Part shown: one piece after another, positions 17,728 through 24,544 of the stretch
Position numbering within the stretch: the first letter of the stretch is position 1
Layout of the letters: every line of letters starts with the position of its first letter
Source: Ruminococcus sp.
GTDB taxonomy: Bacteria; Bacillota; Clostridia; Oscillospirales; Ruminococcaceae
DNA length: 64,000 nt
Assembly: GCF_016287535.1 (NCBI RefSeq)
Contig: NZ_JAEFAJ010000007.1
Span: 1-64,000, forward strand
Reading direction: 5' to 3'
Translations under genes and position numbers: made by a program
Notes under the pieces: generated by a model
Told to the model about the DNA's origin: nothing
What the model saw: only the letters and a program-made list of their open reading frames with translations
Databases searched by the model: none

Positions 17728-18452
17728 GATTTCTTCACTCCGTTCTTTCTTCCCTTGAAGAATATCATCATATTATCGTCGCTTATGGTTATCCTTCCCG
17801 ACCTTGTCAGCTCCAGGACTGCAAGGAAAGTAGCAACTCTCTCCGAGCGGTCGGTAACTCCGTCGTAAAGCTTATCCATATAGACTTCGCCTGTAGTGTA
17901 CAACTCGCGAAGCACATGTACTACTTTTGACATTACCGAAACTATACGCCGCTTCACAACTGAATTTATCTTGTTTTCAACGTGAAGTTTTGCATGTTCA
18001 GACTTTATATTTTTCAATGATATAGCGCTATAAGCGATAGCAAGTCTCTCTGGCTCATGTACAAGAGTATACGTCATGTCAGCCTTTATTTTCATTGGCG
18101 CGCGAACGAAAATATTGCCGCCTACATATGCGTCTGCAAGTTGCTTTGCAGCGATTTTGCAGAGAGAATACTCTATGAGAGCACCCTCCAACTCGCGCTT
18201 CATCTGCTCAGCCTCCTCAGGCTGTGGCAGAAGTGATGCAGTCTTAATATATATGAGTCTTGCAGCCATTTCAAGGAATTCGCCCGCAAGCTCAAGATTC
18301 TGCTCATGAGCCTGATCAATATACAGCAGATACTGCTCCAAAAGCTTTGATATTTCAATATCGCAGATATTTAGCTTATGCTTTGCGATAAGACTAAGCA
18401 GAAGATCCAGAGGTCCTTCAAAGACCTCAAGCTTGAATGATATACTTTCCAT
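17697..18452 (-). CDS. scpA: Segregation and condensation protein A
   Basis: ScpA is the kleisin that bridges the SMC heads. The N-terminal signature is FEGPLDLLLSLIAKHKLNI, with DIEISKLLEQYL and AARLIYIKTASLLP following; the C-terminal winged helix (VATFLAVLELTRSGRI) is present. 251 residues is the usual length. ATG 18452 has only a weak GGTGAA ribosome-binding site. It overlaps scpB by 31 bp and lies 33 bp after the protease-like pair. Confidence 0.93.
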   Translation of the reverse strand: MESISFKLEVFEGPLDLLLSLIAKHKLNICDIEISKLLEQYLLYIDQAHEQNLELAGEFLEMAARLIYIKTASLLPQPEEAEQMKRELEGALIEYSLCKIAAKQLADAYVGGNIFVRAPMKIKADMTYTLVHEPERLAIAYSAISLKNIKSEHAKLHVENKINSVVKRRIVSVMSKVVHVLRELYTTGEVYMDKLYDGVTDRSERVATFLAVLELTRSGRITISDDNMMIFFKGRKNGVKKSWRSRTGSEH

Positions 18453-18485
18453 ATTTCACCGTATGAACTGAGATCATTCGCCTAA

Positions 18486-19202
18486 TCAGCACCTAAAAAT
18501 GATCTCTTCCAATATTGTTTGTGTAGTTTTCGAAAGCTCGGGATTAAAGAATATAAGTCGATCAAAAAGAAGTCTCCACATATATGAAAGAGGAGCAAAT
18601 ATGGAAAATTCACCATCGCTCACGCTTTCCAATAAAAATACTGCAAGAAGTATATATCTTGACCATTCAGTAATCTTCTGATAATTTGCAAAATACCAGC
18701 GTCTAAACTTCGGCCATGAGAACTGATAGAATATGTGGAATCCATCAAGAGGCGGGATAGGCAGAAGAGCGATTATACCGAAAAATAGTGACGAGAAAGC
18801 TGCTTTTCTCAGTATAAAATACAAACTTGCCAGGATGAATGATGCAGGATTTATGCCCAGTATCAACTGACTTATGTTCCTGAGGATTACATACATAATA
18901 AAATAAGTCACAGCCGAAGCAAGAGAAATAAACGTAACGTCACGCTTCATATTCTTCAGCCTTGATACATCGATATTGATTTCCTTACTCCAACCAAAGC
19001 CAAATACAAGTATCATAAGCATTCCAAACCAGTCTGTATGCCTTCGAAAATCTAATGAAAGTCTTCCCTCACCTGCGGCAGTCCTGTCGCCAAGCTTCAT
19101 TGCCACCCAAGCCTTAATAAAGCAAGCAAGTGGCATTAAAGCGGTAAGCATAACACCTCGGCTGACTAATGTGAGGAAAACTCTATACAACTTAAATTCC
19201 AT
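18486..19202 (-). CDS. Site-2-protease-like membrane protein, active site destroyed
   Basis: A 238-residue M50-like membrane protein, clearly a paralogue of the next gene upstream. Shared landmarks in the same order are the segment before KLGD, a GRLSLDFRRH-type turn, FGFGWSKEINIDVSRLKN, and LLPIPPLDGFHIFYQF. The zinc motif HExxH of the sister protein (residues 28-32) is replaced by ACFIK (26-30), so both His ligands and the catalytic Glu are gone, while the distal PPLDG motif is kept. It is probably a pseudoprotease or a partner of the active copy. ATG 19202 follows GGGAG; the first ATG (19220) has no ribosome-binding site. Confidence 0.8.
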   Translation of the reverse strand: MEFKLYRVFLTLVSRGVMLTALMPLACFIKAWVAMKLGDRTAAGEGRLSLDFRRHTDWFGMLMILVFGFGWSKEINIDVSRLKNMKRDVTFISLASAVTYFIMYVILRNISQLILGINPASFILASLYFILRKAAFSSLFFGIIALLPIPPLDGFHIFYQFSWPKFRRWYFANYQKITEWSRYILLAVFLLESVSDGEFSIFAPLSYMWRLLFDRLIFFNPELSKTTQTILEEIIFRC

Positions 19203-19224
19203 TTTATTCTCCCTAAACATCAGA

Positions 19225-19932
19225 TTATGCGCCGAAAGTATCTGGTATCCACAATACAGCCTTCATCATTAGTCTGTAAAGATATTCAGAAGCTCTAGCA
19301 AGCGGAGAATACTGAGTTGGAACAAAATTCATAAGCAAGAATAATGCAAAGAAAACGTAAGTAATCTCTCTCTGATGCTGATATACCCAACGATCACACT
19401 TTTCAGGAATAAATGCACGAAGGATATTGAAACCGTCAAGGGGTGGAACAGGAATAAGATTGAAAAGCGCAAGTCCGATATTAACGATAATAAGGAACTG
19501 CAAAAGCATCAGCAGACATGACATAGTGTCTAATTGATTAGTAATAAGCCTTATATATGCCTCCTGTCCGCTTCTGAAACAAAGGATTATAGCAAAAGCA
19601 AGTGCTGAAACGAAGGATGCCAGCAAATTTGAAACTGGTCCAGCAAGAGCAGTCATCGCATAGCCGGCGCGATAATTCTTAAACCTCGTTGGATTAACCT
19701 CAACAGGCTTTGCCCAGCCGAAACCACCAAGCACCATAAGAATCGAACCAAATGGATCAAGGTGCACAAACGGATTAAGAGAAATTCTTCCTTGTCTCTG
19801 TGCAGTATCATCTCCCAACCACTTAGCCATAAGACCATGAGCTGATTCATGTAATGGTAAAACGAGTAGAAGCGTCGCTATTCTCGCAAAATACTTCAAA
19901 AAAGTCTGAATATCCAAATTGCCGCCTATCAT
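19225..19932 (-). CDS. Site-2 protease family membrane metalloprotease (M50)
   Basis: An intramembrane zinc metalloprotease of the site-2-protease family, 235 residues with about five hydrophobic segments. The zinc motif HESAHG is at 28-33, followed by KWLGDDTAQRQGRISLNP, GGFGWAKPVEVNP, and the third-ligand region LFNLIPVPPLDGFN (Asp). Family members cleave substrates within or next to the membrane, such as anti-sigma factors or sporulation regulators. ATG 19932 follows AAAGGAC. It heads a run with its dead paralogue and scpAB, a neighbourhood common in Clostridia. Confidence 0.9.
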   Translation of the reverse strand: MIGGNLDIQTFLKYFARIATLLLVLPLHESAHGLMAKWLGDDTAQRQGRISLNPFVHLDPFGSILMVLGGFGWAKPVEVNPTRFKNYRAGYAMTALAGPVSNLLASFVSALAFAIILCFRSGQEAYIRLITNQLDTMSCLLMLLQFLIIVNIGLALFNLIPVPPLDGFNILRAFIPEKCDRWVYQHQREITYVFFALFLLMNFVPTQYSPLARASEYLYRLMMKAVLWIPDTFGA

Positions 19933-20082
19933 ATTTAAGTCCTTTCTTCGATGCATTATCATTGCATATTAAATGCAGATAGATATACAATATATATTAT
20001 ACTATAAACCGCTGTTTATTTCAAGTAAAAAAGTGTTTTTATGCTTCAAAAAAAATTTTTTTAGTTTTTTTTCAAAAAACAC

Positions 20083-20111
20083 TTGCATTTTTTCTTATTA
20101 TGTGTTAGAAT
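20083..20111 (+). promoter_or_regulatory. Promoter of rpmB
   Basis: TTGCAT at 20083-20088, a 17-bp spacer and TAGAAT at 20106-20111, 45 bp before the ATG. An A/T-run stretch upstream (20048-20080) may act as an UP element. Confidence 0.75.
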
Positions 20112-20155
20112 AATCATGTTGTATTTTTACAGGTTAGTTAAGGAGGTGCAACCTA

Positions 20156-20341
20156 ATGGCAAAATGTGATATCTGCGGAAAGGGCGTAACCTTTGGTATC
20201 AAGGTTTCTCACTCACACAGACGTTCCAACAGAACATGGAAGCCTAACGTAAAGCGTGTTAAGGCTATCGTCAAGGGTACTCCTTGTCATATCTACGCTT
20301 GCTCAAGATGCCTGCGTTCAGGTAAGGTTGAAAGAGCTTGA
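20156..20341 (+). CDS. rpmB: 50S ribosomal protein L28, zinc-binding form
   Basis: 61 residues with the bL28 pattern: MAKCDICGKGVTFGIKVSHS, RTWKPNVKRV, and CSRCLRSGKVER. Two CxxC pairs (CDIC, CSRC) mark the zinc-binding C+ form. It is a monocistronic gene with a strong TAAGGAGGTG ribosome-binding site, its own promoter and its own terminator. Confidence 0.97.
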   Translation: MAKCDICGKGVTFGIKVSHSHRRSNRTWKPNVKRVKAIVKGTPCHIYACSRCLRSGKVERA

Positions 20342-20360
20342 TCGGTAAACATGGATATTT

Positions 20361-20391
20361 AAAGAGCGTTCCATTAGGAGCGCTCTTTTTT
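20361..20391 (+). terminator. rpmB terminator
   Basis: AAAGAGCGTTCC pairs with GGAGCGCTCTTT (12 bp, one G-T) around ATTA, followed by TTTTTT. Confidence 0.9.
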
Positions 20392-20551
20392 CATCCCCTT
20401 CCGCAGCATGGTTCTTCTGATCGTCACCTGACCTGACCACAAAGTTCAACAATAAAGCAAGCTTTTTTCTCCCCCTCATTGTATAATGTCGCAGATACTC
20501 AACTTTGTACAGTCTGCTTTTTCGTCATTCGTACAAACTTACAAAACGGGA
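20392..20551. other. Intergenic stretch between rpmB and the MATE promoter
   Basis: About 160 bp with no open frame behind a ribosome-binding site and no clear hairpin with a T tract. Base composition becomes visibly richer in G+C just downstream of here. Confidence 0.4.
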
Positions 20552-20580
20552 CTGTTTTTTTGGTAATATTGTGGTATAAT
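20552..20580 (+). promoter_or_regulatory. Extended -10 promoter of the MATE gene
   Basis: TG-G-TATAAT at 20572-20580 forms an extended -10; the -35 region (CTGTTT at 20552-20557, 17-bp spacer) is weak. Transcription would begin near 20587 and produce a leader of about 100 nt. Confidence 0.65.
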
Positions 20581-20604
20581 ATATTCATGTATTAGAGAAA
20601 CAGT

Positions 20605-20687
20605 CAGTGAGGATGTTACCGGATCTTCACTGCACGCAGGTCTTTGAGGCCTGCTGCCTTCGTTTACAGGGGGGGTAAACATTTTTA
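20605..20687 (+). promoter_or_regulatory. Structured 5' leader of the MATE exporter (candidate riboregulator)
   Basis: Three consecutive hairpins fill the leader. P1 pairs CAGTGAGGAT (20605-20614) with ATCTTCACTG (20623-20632) around GTTACCGG. P2 pairs GCAGGTC (20636-20642) with GGCCTGC (20648-20654). P3 pairs GTTTAC (20662-20667) with GTAAAC (20675-20680), and its loop AGGGGGG is the ribosome-binding site. The P1 loop TTACC (20616-20620) can also pair with GGTAA (20674-20678) next to that site. The arrangement suggests translational control; I could not match it to a riboswitch class known to me. Confidence 0.5.
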
Positions 20688-22028
20688 ATGGACAGAAGAC
20701 CAATACGTAGTGATTTTTTCAGGTACATATTGGCAAATGTCATCAGCTCAGTGGGCGTATCAATCTATATACTGATTGATACGTTCTTTATTTCCAAGGG
20801 AATGGGGTCGGAAGGTCTTGCAGCCCTGAACCTGGCTCTGCCTGTGTTCAACTTCCTGAACGGCTTCGGTCTTATGCTCGGAATGGGCGGCGGAAGCAAG
20901 TTCTCAATGATGTACTGCAGGACTGAAAGGGAAGAAACTGACAGAATTTTCTCGAACGCTTTCATGACAATGCTGCTGATAGCGGCTGTGTTTGAGATAC
21001 TGGGGATATTTTTCTCGAAGCAGATAACTCACCTTCTCGGCGCTGACAAAGCGGTCTTTGAGATGTCACACAGCTATCTGCATAAAATACTGTTGTTTTC
21101 GCCCGCTTTCCTTATGAATAACCTGCTGGCGTGCTTCATGCGCAACGACTGCGCACCGAGACTCGCTATGCTTGGTATGCTGAGCGGCAGCCTTGTCAAT
21201 GTGGTTCTGGACTACATTTTTATTTTCAGATTGGATATGGGTATGGACGGCGCGGCTCTGGCTACGTGTATCGCTCCGTTCGTAAGTATGGGCGTTATGA
21301 GCATACATATAATCACAGGCTGGAACGCTTTCAGTCTGCGGCTCTCCGTCCCTTCGCCGAAGCTCGTCCGCGAGATAGTATCTCTCGGTATGCATTCATT
21401 CTTTACCGAGCTTTCCGGCGGAATAGTGATAATGATATTCAATCTCGTCATCTACCGCCTTCTCGGCAATACAGGTATTGCCGCATATGGCGTCATCGCA
21501 AATATAGGTATAGTGTTCACGGCTATATACGTCGGTATATCAAGCGGTGTACAGCCTCTTATGTGCAGATACCACGGCAGAAAGAACGACGAAGCTATAC
21601 GTTTCCTGCTGAAGCTTTCAGTAGCAACATCACTGATATTCTCTGTTGTTGCATACGCTTTTCTCTTCCTTAACCCAAAGCGGATAGTAGGAATATTCAA
21701 CAGCAGCTGCAACCCGACTCTGCAGGCTGTCGCCATGCACGGTCTGAGACTGTACTTCCTTTTCATGCCTTTCATGGGGATAAATACTATCATGTCTGTC
21801 TACTTCTCGTCAAACGAGAAGGCGCACACAGCGCAGATGATATCTCTGCTGCGGGGAACCCTTCTGGTCATACCCCTTGCTTTCCTCGCCTTCTGGCTCG
21901 GCAGCATAAACTGCGTATGGCTTACAGTTCCTGTATCTGAAATGATAACGGCAGCTGTGGGCTGCGGAGTATTCCTGTTTGACCTCAGAAGGATACTTAA
22001 TGAAAACTTAAAACTTGCATACAGATAA
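20688..22028 (+). CDS. MATE family efflux transporter
   Basis: A 446-residue polytopic inner-membrane protein with about 12 hydrophobic helices in two homologous halves, as in MATE (NorM/DinF) exporters that couple drug or metabolite extrusion to Na+ or H+. Helix 1 begins near residue 12 (YILANVISSVGVSIYILIDT), LNLALPVFNFLNGFGLMLGMGGG follows as helix 2, and the second half starts near 230 (MHSFFTELSGGIVIMIFNLV). The substrate is unknown. A convergent acetyltransferase gene follows after a shared terminator. Confidence 0.9.
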   Translation: MDRRPIRSDFFRYILANVISSVGVSIYILIDTFFISKGMGSEGLAALNLALPVFNFLNGFGLMLGMGGGSKFSMMYCRTEREETDRIFSNAFMTMLLIAAVFEILGIFFSKQITHLLGADKAVFEMSHSYLHKILLFSPAFLMNNLLACFMRNDCAPRLAMLGMLSGSLVNVVLDYIFIFRLDMGMDGAALATCIAPFVSMGVMSIHIITGWNAFSLRLSVPSPKLVREIVSLGMHSFFTELSGGIVIMIFNLVIYRLLGNTGIAAYGVIANIGIVFTAIYVGISSGVQPLMCRYHGRKNDEAIRFLLKLSVATSLIFSVVAYAFLFLNPKRIVGIFNSSCNPTLQAVAMHGLRLYFLFMPFMGINTIMSVYFSSNEKAHTAQMISLLRGTLLVIPLAFLAFWLGSINCVWLTVPVSEMITAAVGCGVFLFDLRRILNENLKLAYR

Positions 22029-22031
22029 AAC

Positions 22032-22063
22032 AAAGCCATGAGCACATATGCCCATGGCTTTTC
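22032..22063. terminator. Bidirectional terminator between MATE and CAT-like genes
   Basis: AAAGCCATG (22032-22040) pairs with CATGGCTTT (22053-22061), with further inner GC pairing, followed by TTTT. It serves convergent genes. Confidence 0.75.
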
Positions 22064-22065
22064 TG

Positions 22066-22713
22066 TTAACCGCAGAACTTCTTTATCTCCTGTTCAAGCA
22101 GACGGTACACGTTTGCGATAAGGTATCCGTCCGCTATGGCATGATTCATCCTTACGCTCACCGGCATCATCAGACGGCCGTTTTCCTCACGGTATCTTCC
22201 CCAGTTGACTATGGGAGCAAAGTAAAGATATCCGTCAGGCAGCTCTATATTCAGTGAGTCATATGACAGCCACGAAATATACGAGGCATCGAACCAGTTT
22301 GGATGATTTGCCGCATCAAGGCCGTACTCTCTTGTCTGCTGCGCCCGTTCCACATCAGCAAGGGCGTTTTTATAAAAAGTCTCATATTCATCACTGTAGT
22401 ATGTATACACAGGAGTACAGGTCTCTGTATCCTCATGGAAAACGTACTGGGTAGGGTTTATGGTATCATAGCAGATTATCTCGTCAGTCTGCCAGAGATA
22501 GCCCATACGGTAGTCGTCACGTGAGTTGAGCACCTTTGAGAGTATATAGAGGAAATTGATATAGAACTTCGTTCCGCTCCTTTTTGAATACTCCGCAAGC
22601 TCCGTAACGTCCACTCTTGCAGTCATGGATACGGAGCATTTGCAGTCCTCCGAAAAATGCCTGAACACTCCTTTTCTGTAATAGGTATCCTTGTTTATTA
22701 TCCTGTAGTCCAT
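22066..22713 (-). CDS. CatA-like (chloramphenicol O-acetyltransferase family) enzyme
   Basis: 215 residues, the size of type-A chloramphenicol acetyltransferases, trimeric cytosolic enzymes that move acetyl from acetyl-CoA to a hydroxyl group. The active-site motif reads MNHAIADGY: catalytic His191 and structural Asp195 are present, while the first His of the usual HHxxxDG is Asn, a common variant. F-Y-I-N-F-L-Y near residue 55 and NPNWFDASYISW-type segments fit the fold. ATG 22713 follows GGTGATAAT. It may give chloramphenicol resistance, but many such chromosomal genes have other acceptors. Confidence 0.8.
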   Translation of the reverse strand: MDYRIINKDTYYRKGVFRHFSEDCKCSVSMTARVDVTELAEYSKRSGTKFYINFLYILSKVLNSRDDYRMGYLWQTDEIICYDTINPTQYVFHEDTETCTPVYTYYSDEYETFYKNALADVERAQQTREYGLDAANHPNWFDASYISWLSYDSLNIELPDGYLYFAPIVNWGRYREENGRLMMPVSVRMNHAIADGYLIANVYRLLEQEIKKFCG

Positions 22714-22765
22714 ATTATCACCGTTTGTCCTTTGTAATCGCGTATAGCCGGACCATAAGCCGAAC

Positions 22766-22798
22766 AAAGCCATGAAGCTTTACTTCATGGCTTTGGCT
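22766..22798. terminator. Terminator-like hairpin between PPOX and CAT-like genes
   Basis: AAAGCCATGAAG (22766-22777) pairs with CTTCATGGCTTT (22783-22794) around a 5-nt loop. No strong T tract follows on the minus strand, so it may attenuate rather than end transcription into the CAT-like gene. Confidence 0.5.
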
Positions 22799-22800
22799 TT

Positions 22801-23196
22801 TTAAAGTATCTGTTCCGGCTGTCCCATCTGAGGCATAATGAATGCCTTTGCTTCCTCAAGATGGAATATCTTCATTTTGAAGCCTGTCTTCTCGTTGTAG
22901 ATCTCTTTAAGAAGAGGGCTTGTTGCGAACATGGCTTCCTCATACTTAGGATCCTCGTCAAAGACTACCTTTCCCGTGTAGCGGAGCCATAAGCCGTCAG
23001 GCTTGCAGGCAACTATCTCGCAGAGAGGGTTTGCGAGCATCTGTCTGTAGACAGCCTTGAAGTCGCCGACTGCGAAATAAACGGTTCCGTCCACCTCAAT
23101 GTGTGCTCCGAAAGGTCTGAGCTTAGGCTGTGCTCCGTCGGTTGTCGCAACATAGAAGATTCCTGCTTCCGTAAGAAAATCGTTAATTTTGCTCAT
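22801..23196 (-). CDS. Pyridoxamine 5'-phosphate oxidase-like flavin protein
   Basis: 131 residues with the split-barrel flavin-binding fold of the PPOX superfamily: FYVATTDGAQPKLRPFG near the start, VYFAVGDFKAVYRQMLANP, and a downstream GLWLRYTGKV strand. Relatives include NimA-type nitroreductases and F420/FMN reductases. A specific substrate cannot be read from the sequence. ATG 23196 follows a strong AAGGAGG. It lies in the same direction as cysK and the CAT-like gene. Confidence 0.8.
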   Translation of the reverse strand: MSKINDFLTEAGIFYVATTDGAQPKLRPFGAHIEVDGTVYFAVGDFKAVYRQMLANPLCEIVACKPDGLWLRYTGKVVFDEDPKYEEAMFATSPLLKEIYNEKTGFKMKIFHLEEAKAFIMPQMGQPEQIL

Positions 23197-23239
23197 GATA
23201 AATATACCTCCTTATATTAACGCCGTTCGGGCGTCTTAA

Positions 23240-24169
23240 TCAGTCTTCAAAAAGCGGCGTCGAGAAATACCTTTCCGCAGTGTCGGGAAGTATCGTTACC
23301 ACGGTCTTGCCCTCGCCCAGCTTTTCGGCAAGCTTCAGGGCAGCAGCTACATTTGTGCCGCTTGATATACCGCACATTATACCCTCCTTTGAGGCAAGAT
23401 CCTTTGCGGTCTGTATTGCTTCCTCGTCAGTAACTATGTATATATCGTCGTAGATATTCTGATTGAGTATATCTGGGATTATCCCGTCGCCTATGCCCAT
23501 CTGCAGATGAGTTCCTATATCTCCTCCTGCCAGTATGGCAGCGTTCTCAGGCTCCACAGCCCATATCACCATATCGGGATACTGAGCTTTCAGAGCTTCA
23601 CCGATTCCCGTGATAGTGCCGCCTGTGCCTATTCCGGAACAGAAACCGTCTATCTTTACTGCGGTCTGCTCCAGTATCTCCAGGGCTGTATGATACTTGT
23701 GAGCCCCTATATTGTTCACGTTTGCGAACTGCTGCGGAACGAATACATTTTCGTCCTCCTCTGCCATTTTCAGGGCAGTATCAAGGCACTCCTGTATGCA
23801 TTTGCCGATATCTCCGTCGTCGTGTATCAGCATTACCTCAGCACCATAATGGTTGACCAGCTTTCTGCGCTCCTCACTGACGGAATCGGGCATGATGATT
23901 ATAGTTCTGTAGCCCTTGACAGCTCCAACAAGTGCAAGACCTATTCCCTGATTGCCGCTCGTAGGCTCTACGATTATCGTTCCCTCGTGTATCTTGCCTT
24001 CCATTTCCGCATGGCGTATCATGTTGTAGGCTGTGCGGGTCTTTATGGAACCGCCTACGTTGAGTCCCTCGAACTTTACGAGGACGTCTGCGCTTCCCTT
24101 TTTGTTCATTCGGTTCAGCTTTATCATCGGAGTATGTCCGATAGCCTCCAGAACGTTGTTGTATATCAT
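23240..24169 (-). CDS. cysK: Cysteine synthase A (O-acetylserine sulfhydrylase)
   Basis: A fold-II PLP enzyme that makes cysteine from O-acetylserine and sulfide. The PLP lysine lies in GGSIKTRTA (about 43), the substrate loop is EPTSGNQGIG, and the phosphate cup is GIGTGGTITG. GISSGTNVAAAL near the C-terminus is typical. 309 residues is normal. The ATG at 24169 follows AAAGGAG at a slightly long 11 nt. A closely related role (CysM-type) cannot be excluded from sequence alone. Confidence 0.92.
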   Translation of the reverse strand: MIYNNVLEAIGHTPMIKLNRMNKKGSADVLVKFEGLNVGGSIKTRTAYNMIRHAEMEGKIHEGTIIVEPTSGNQGIGLALVGAVKGYRTIIIMPDSVSEERRKLVNHYGAEVMLIHDDGDIGKCIQECLDTALKMAEEDENVFVPQQFANVNNIGAHKYHTALEILEQTAVKIDGFCSGIGTGGTITGIGEALKAQYPDMVIWAVEPENAAILAGGDIGTHLQMGIGDGIIPDILNQNIYDDIYIVTDEEAIQTAKDLASKEGIMCGISSGTNVAAALKLAEKLGEGKTVVTILPDTAERYFSTPLFED

Positions 24170-24247
24170 TGGTCAATAACTCCTTTATGAGTTGAAAATT
24201 ATAAACAGCTATTTTACGGTTCTTCCGCTTTGTCAGTCATCGTTCAT

Positions 24248-24523
24248 TTAATAATGAACGACCTTGTTTTCGTCCCATTTCTCTGTCTTTTCAATATCCC
24301 ATAATTCTTCGTAGTTCTTGAAATTGTCGGGGAGCAGAAAAACGGAAGTCTTTTCGTACTTCGCATTGTCCAGAAGTACACGCCACCTGACTACCTTATA
24401 CGTCAGAGCCGTATACATACGTGTGCCGCCGTCCTTGTATGCTCCTGTGGGTACAGGTACGAACAGAACAAGAAGAATACAGACTAATATCACTGAAACG
24501 ATGGATTTGGTCTTCTTTTTCAC
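24248..24523 (-). CDS. Small exported or membrane-anchored protein of unknown function
   Basis: 91 residues: basic start, one hydrophobic helix (about 8-26), then a soluble part with TRMYTALTYKVVRWRVLL and FLLPDNFKNYEELWD. This YTALTYKVVxW pattern is familiar from many uncharacterised small Firmicutes proteins. The start is GTG at 24523 behind AAGGAGG. It lies 22 bp after metG. A short palindrome (24240-24259) covers its stop codon. Confidence 0.6.
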   Translation of the reverse strand: MKKKTKSIVSVILVCILLVLFVPVPTGAYKDGGTRMYTALTYKVVRWRVLLDNAKYEKTSVFLLPDNFKNYEELWDIEKTEKWDENKVVHY

Positions 24524-24544
24524 AGCATCTCCTCCTTAAAAAGA

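Noticed and set aside
20605-20687. MATE leader as a guanidine (ykkC or mini-ykkC) riboswitch
   Set aside because: Neither the ykkC conserved blocks nor paired ACGR loops are present.
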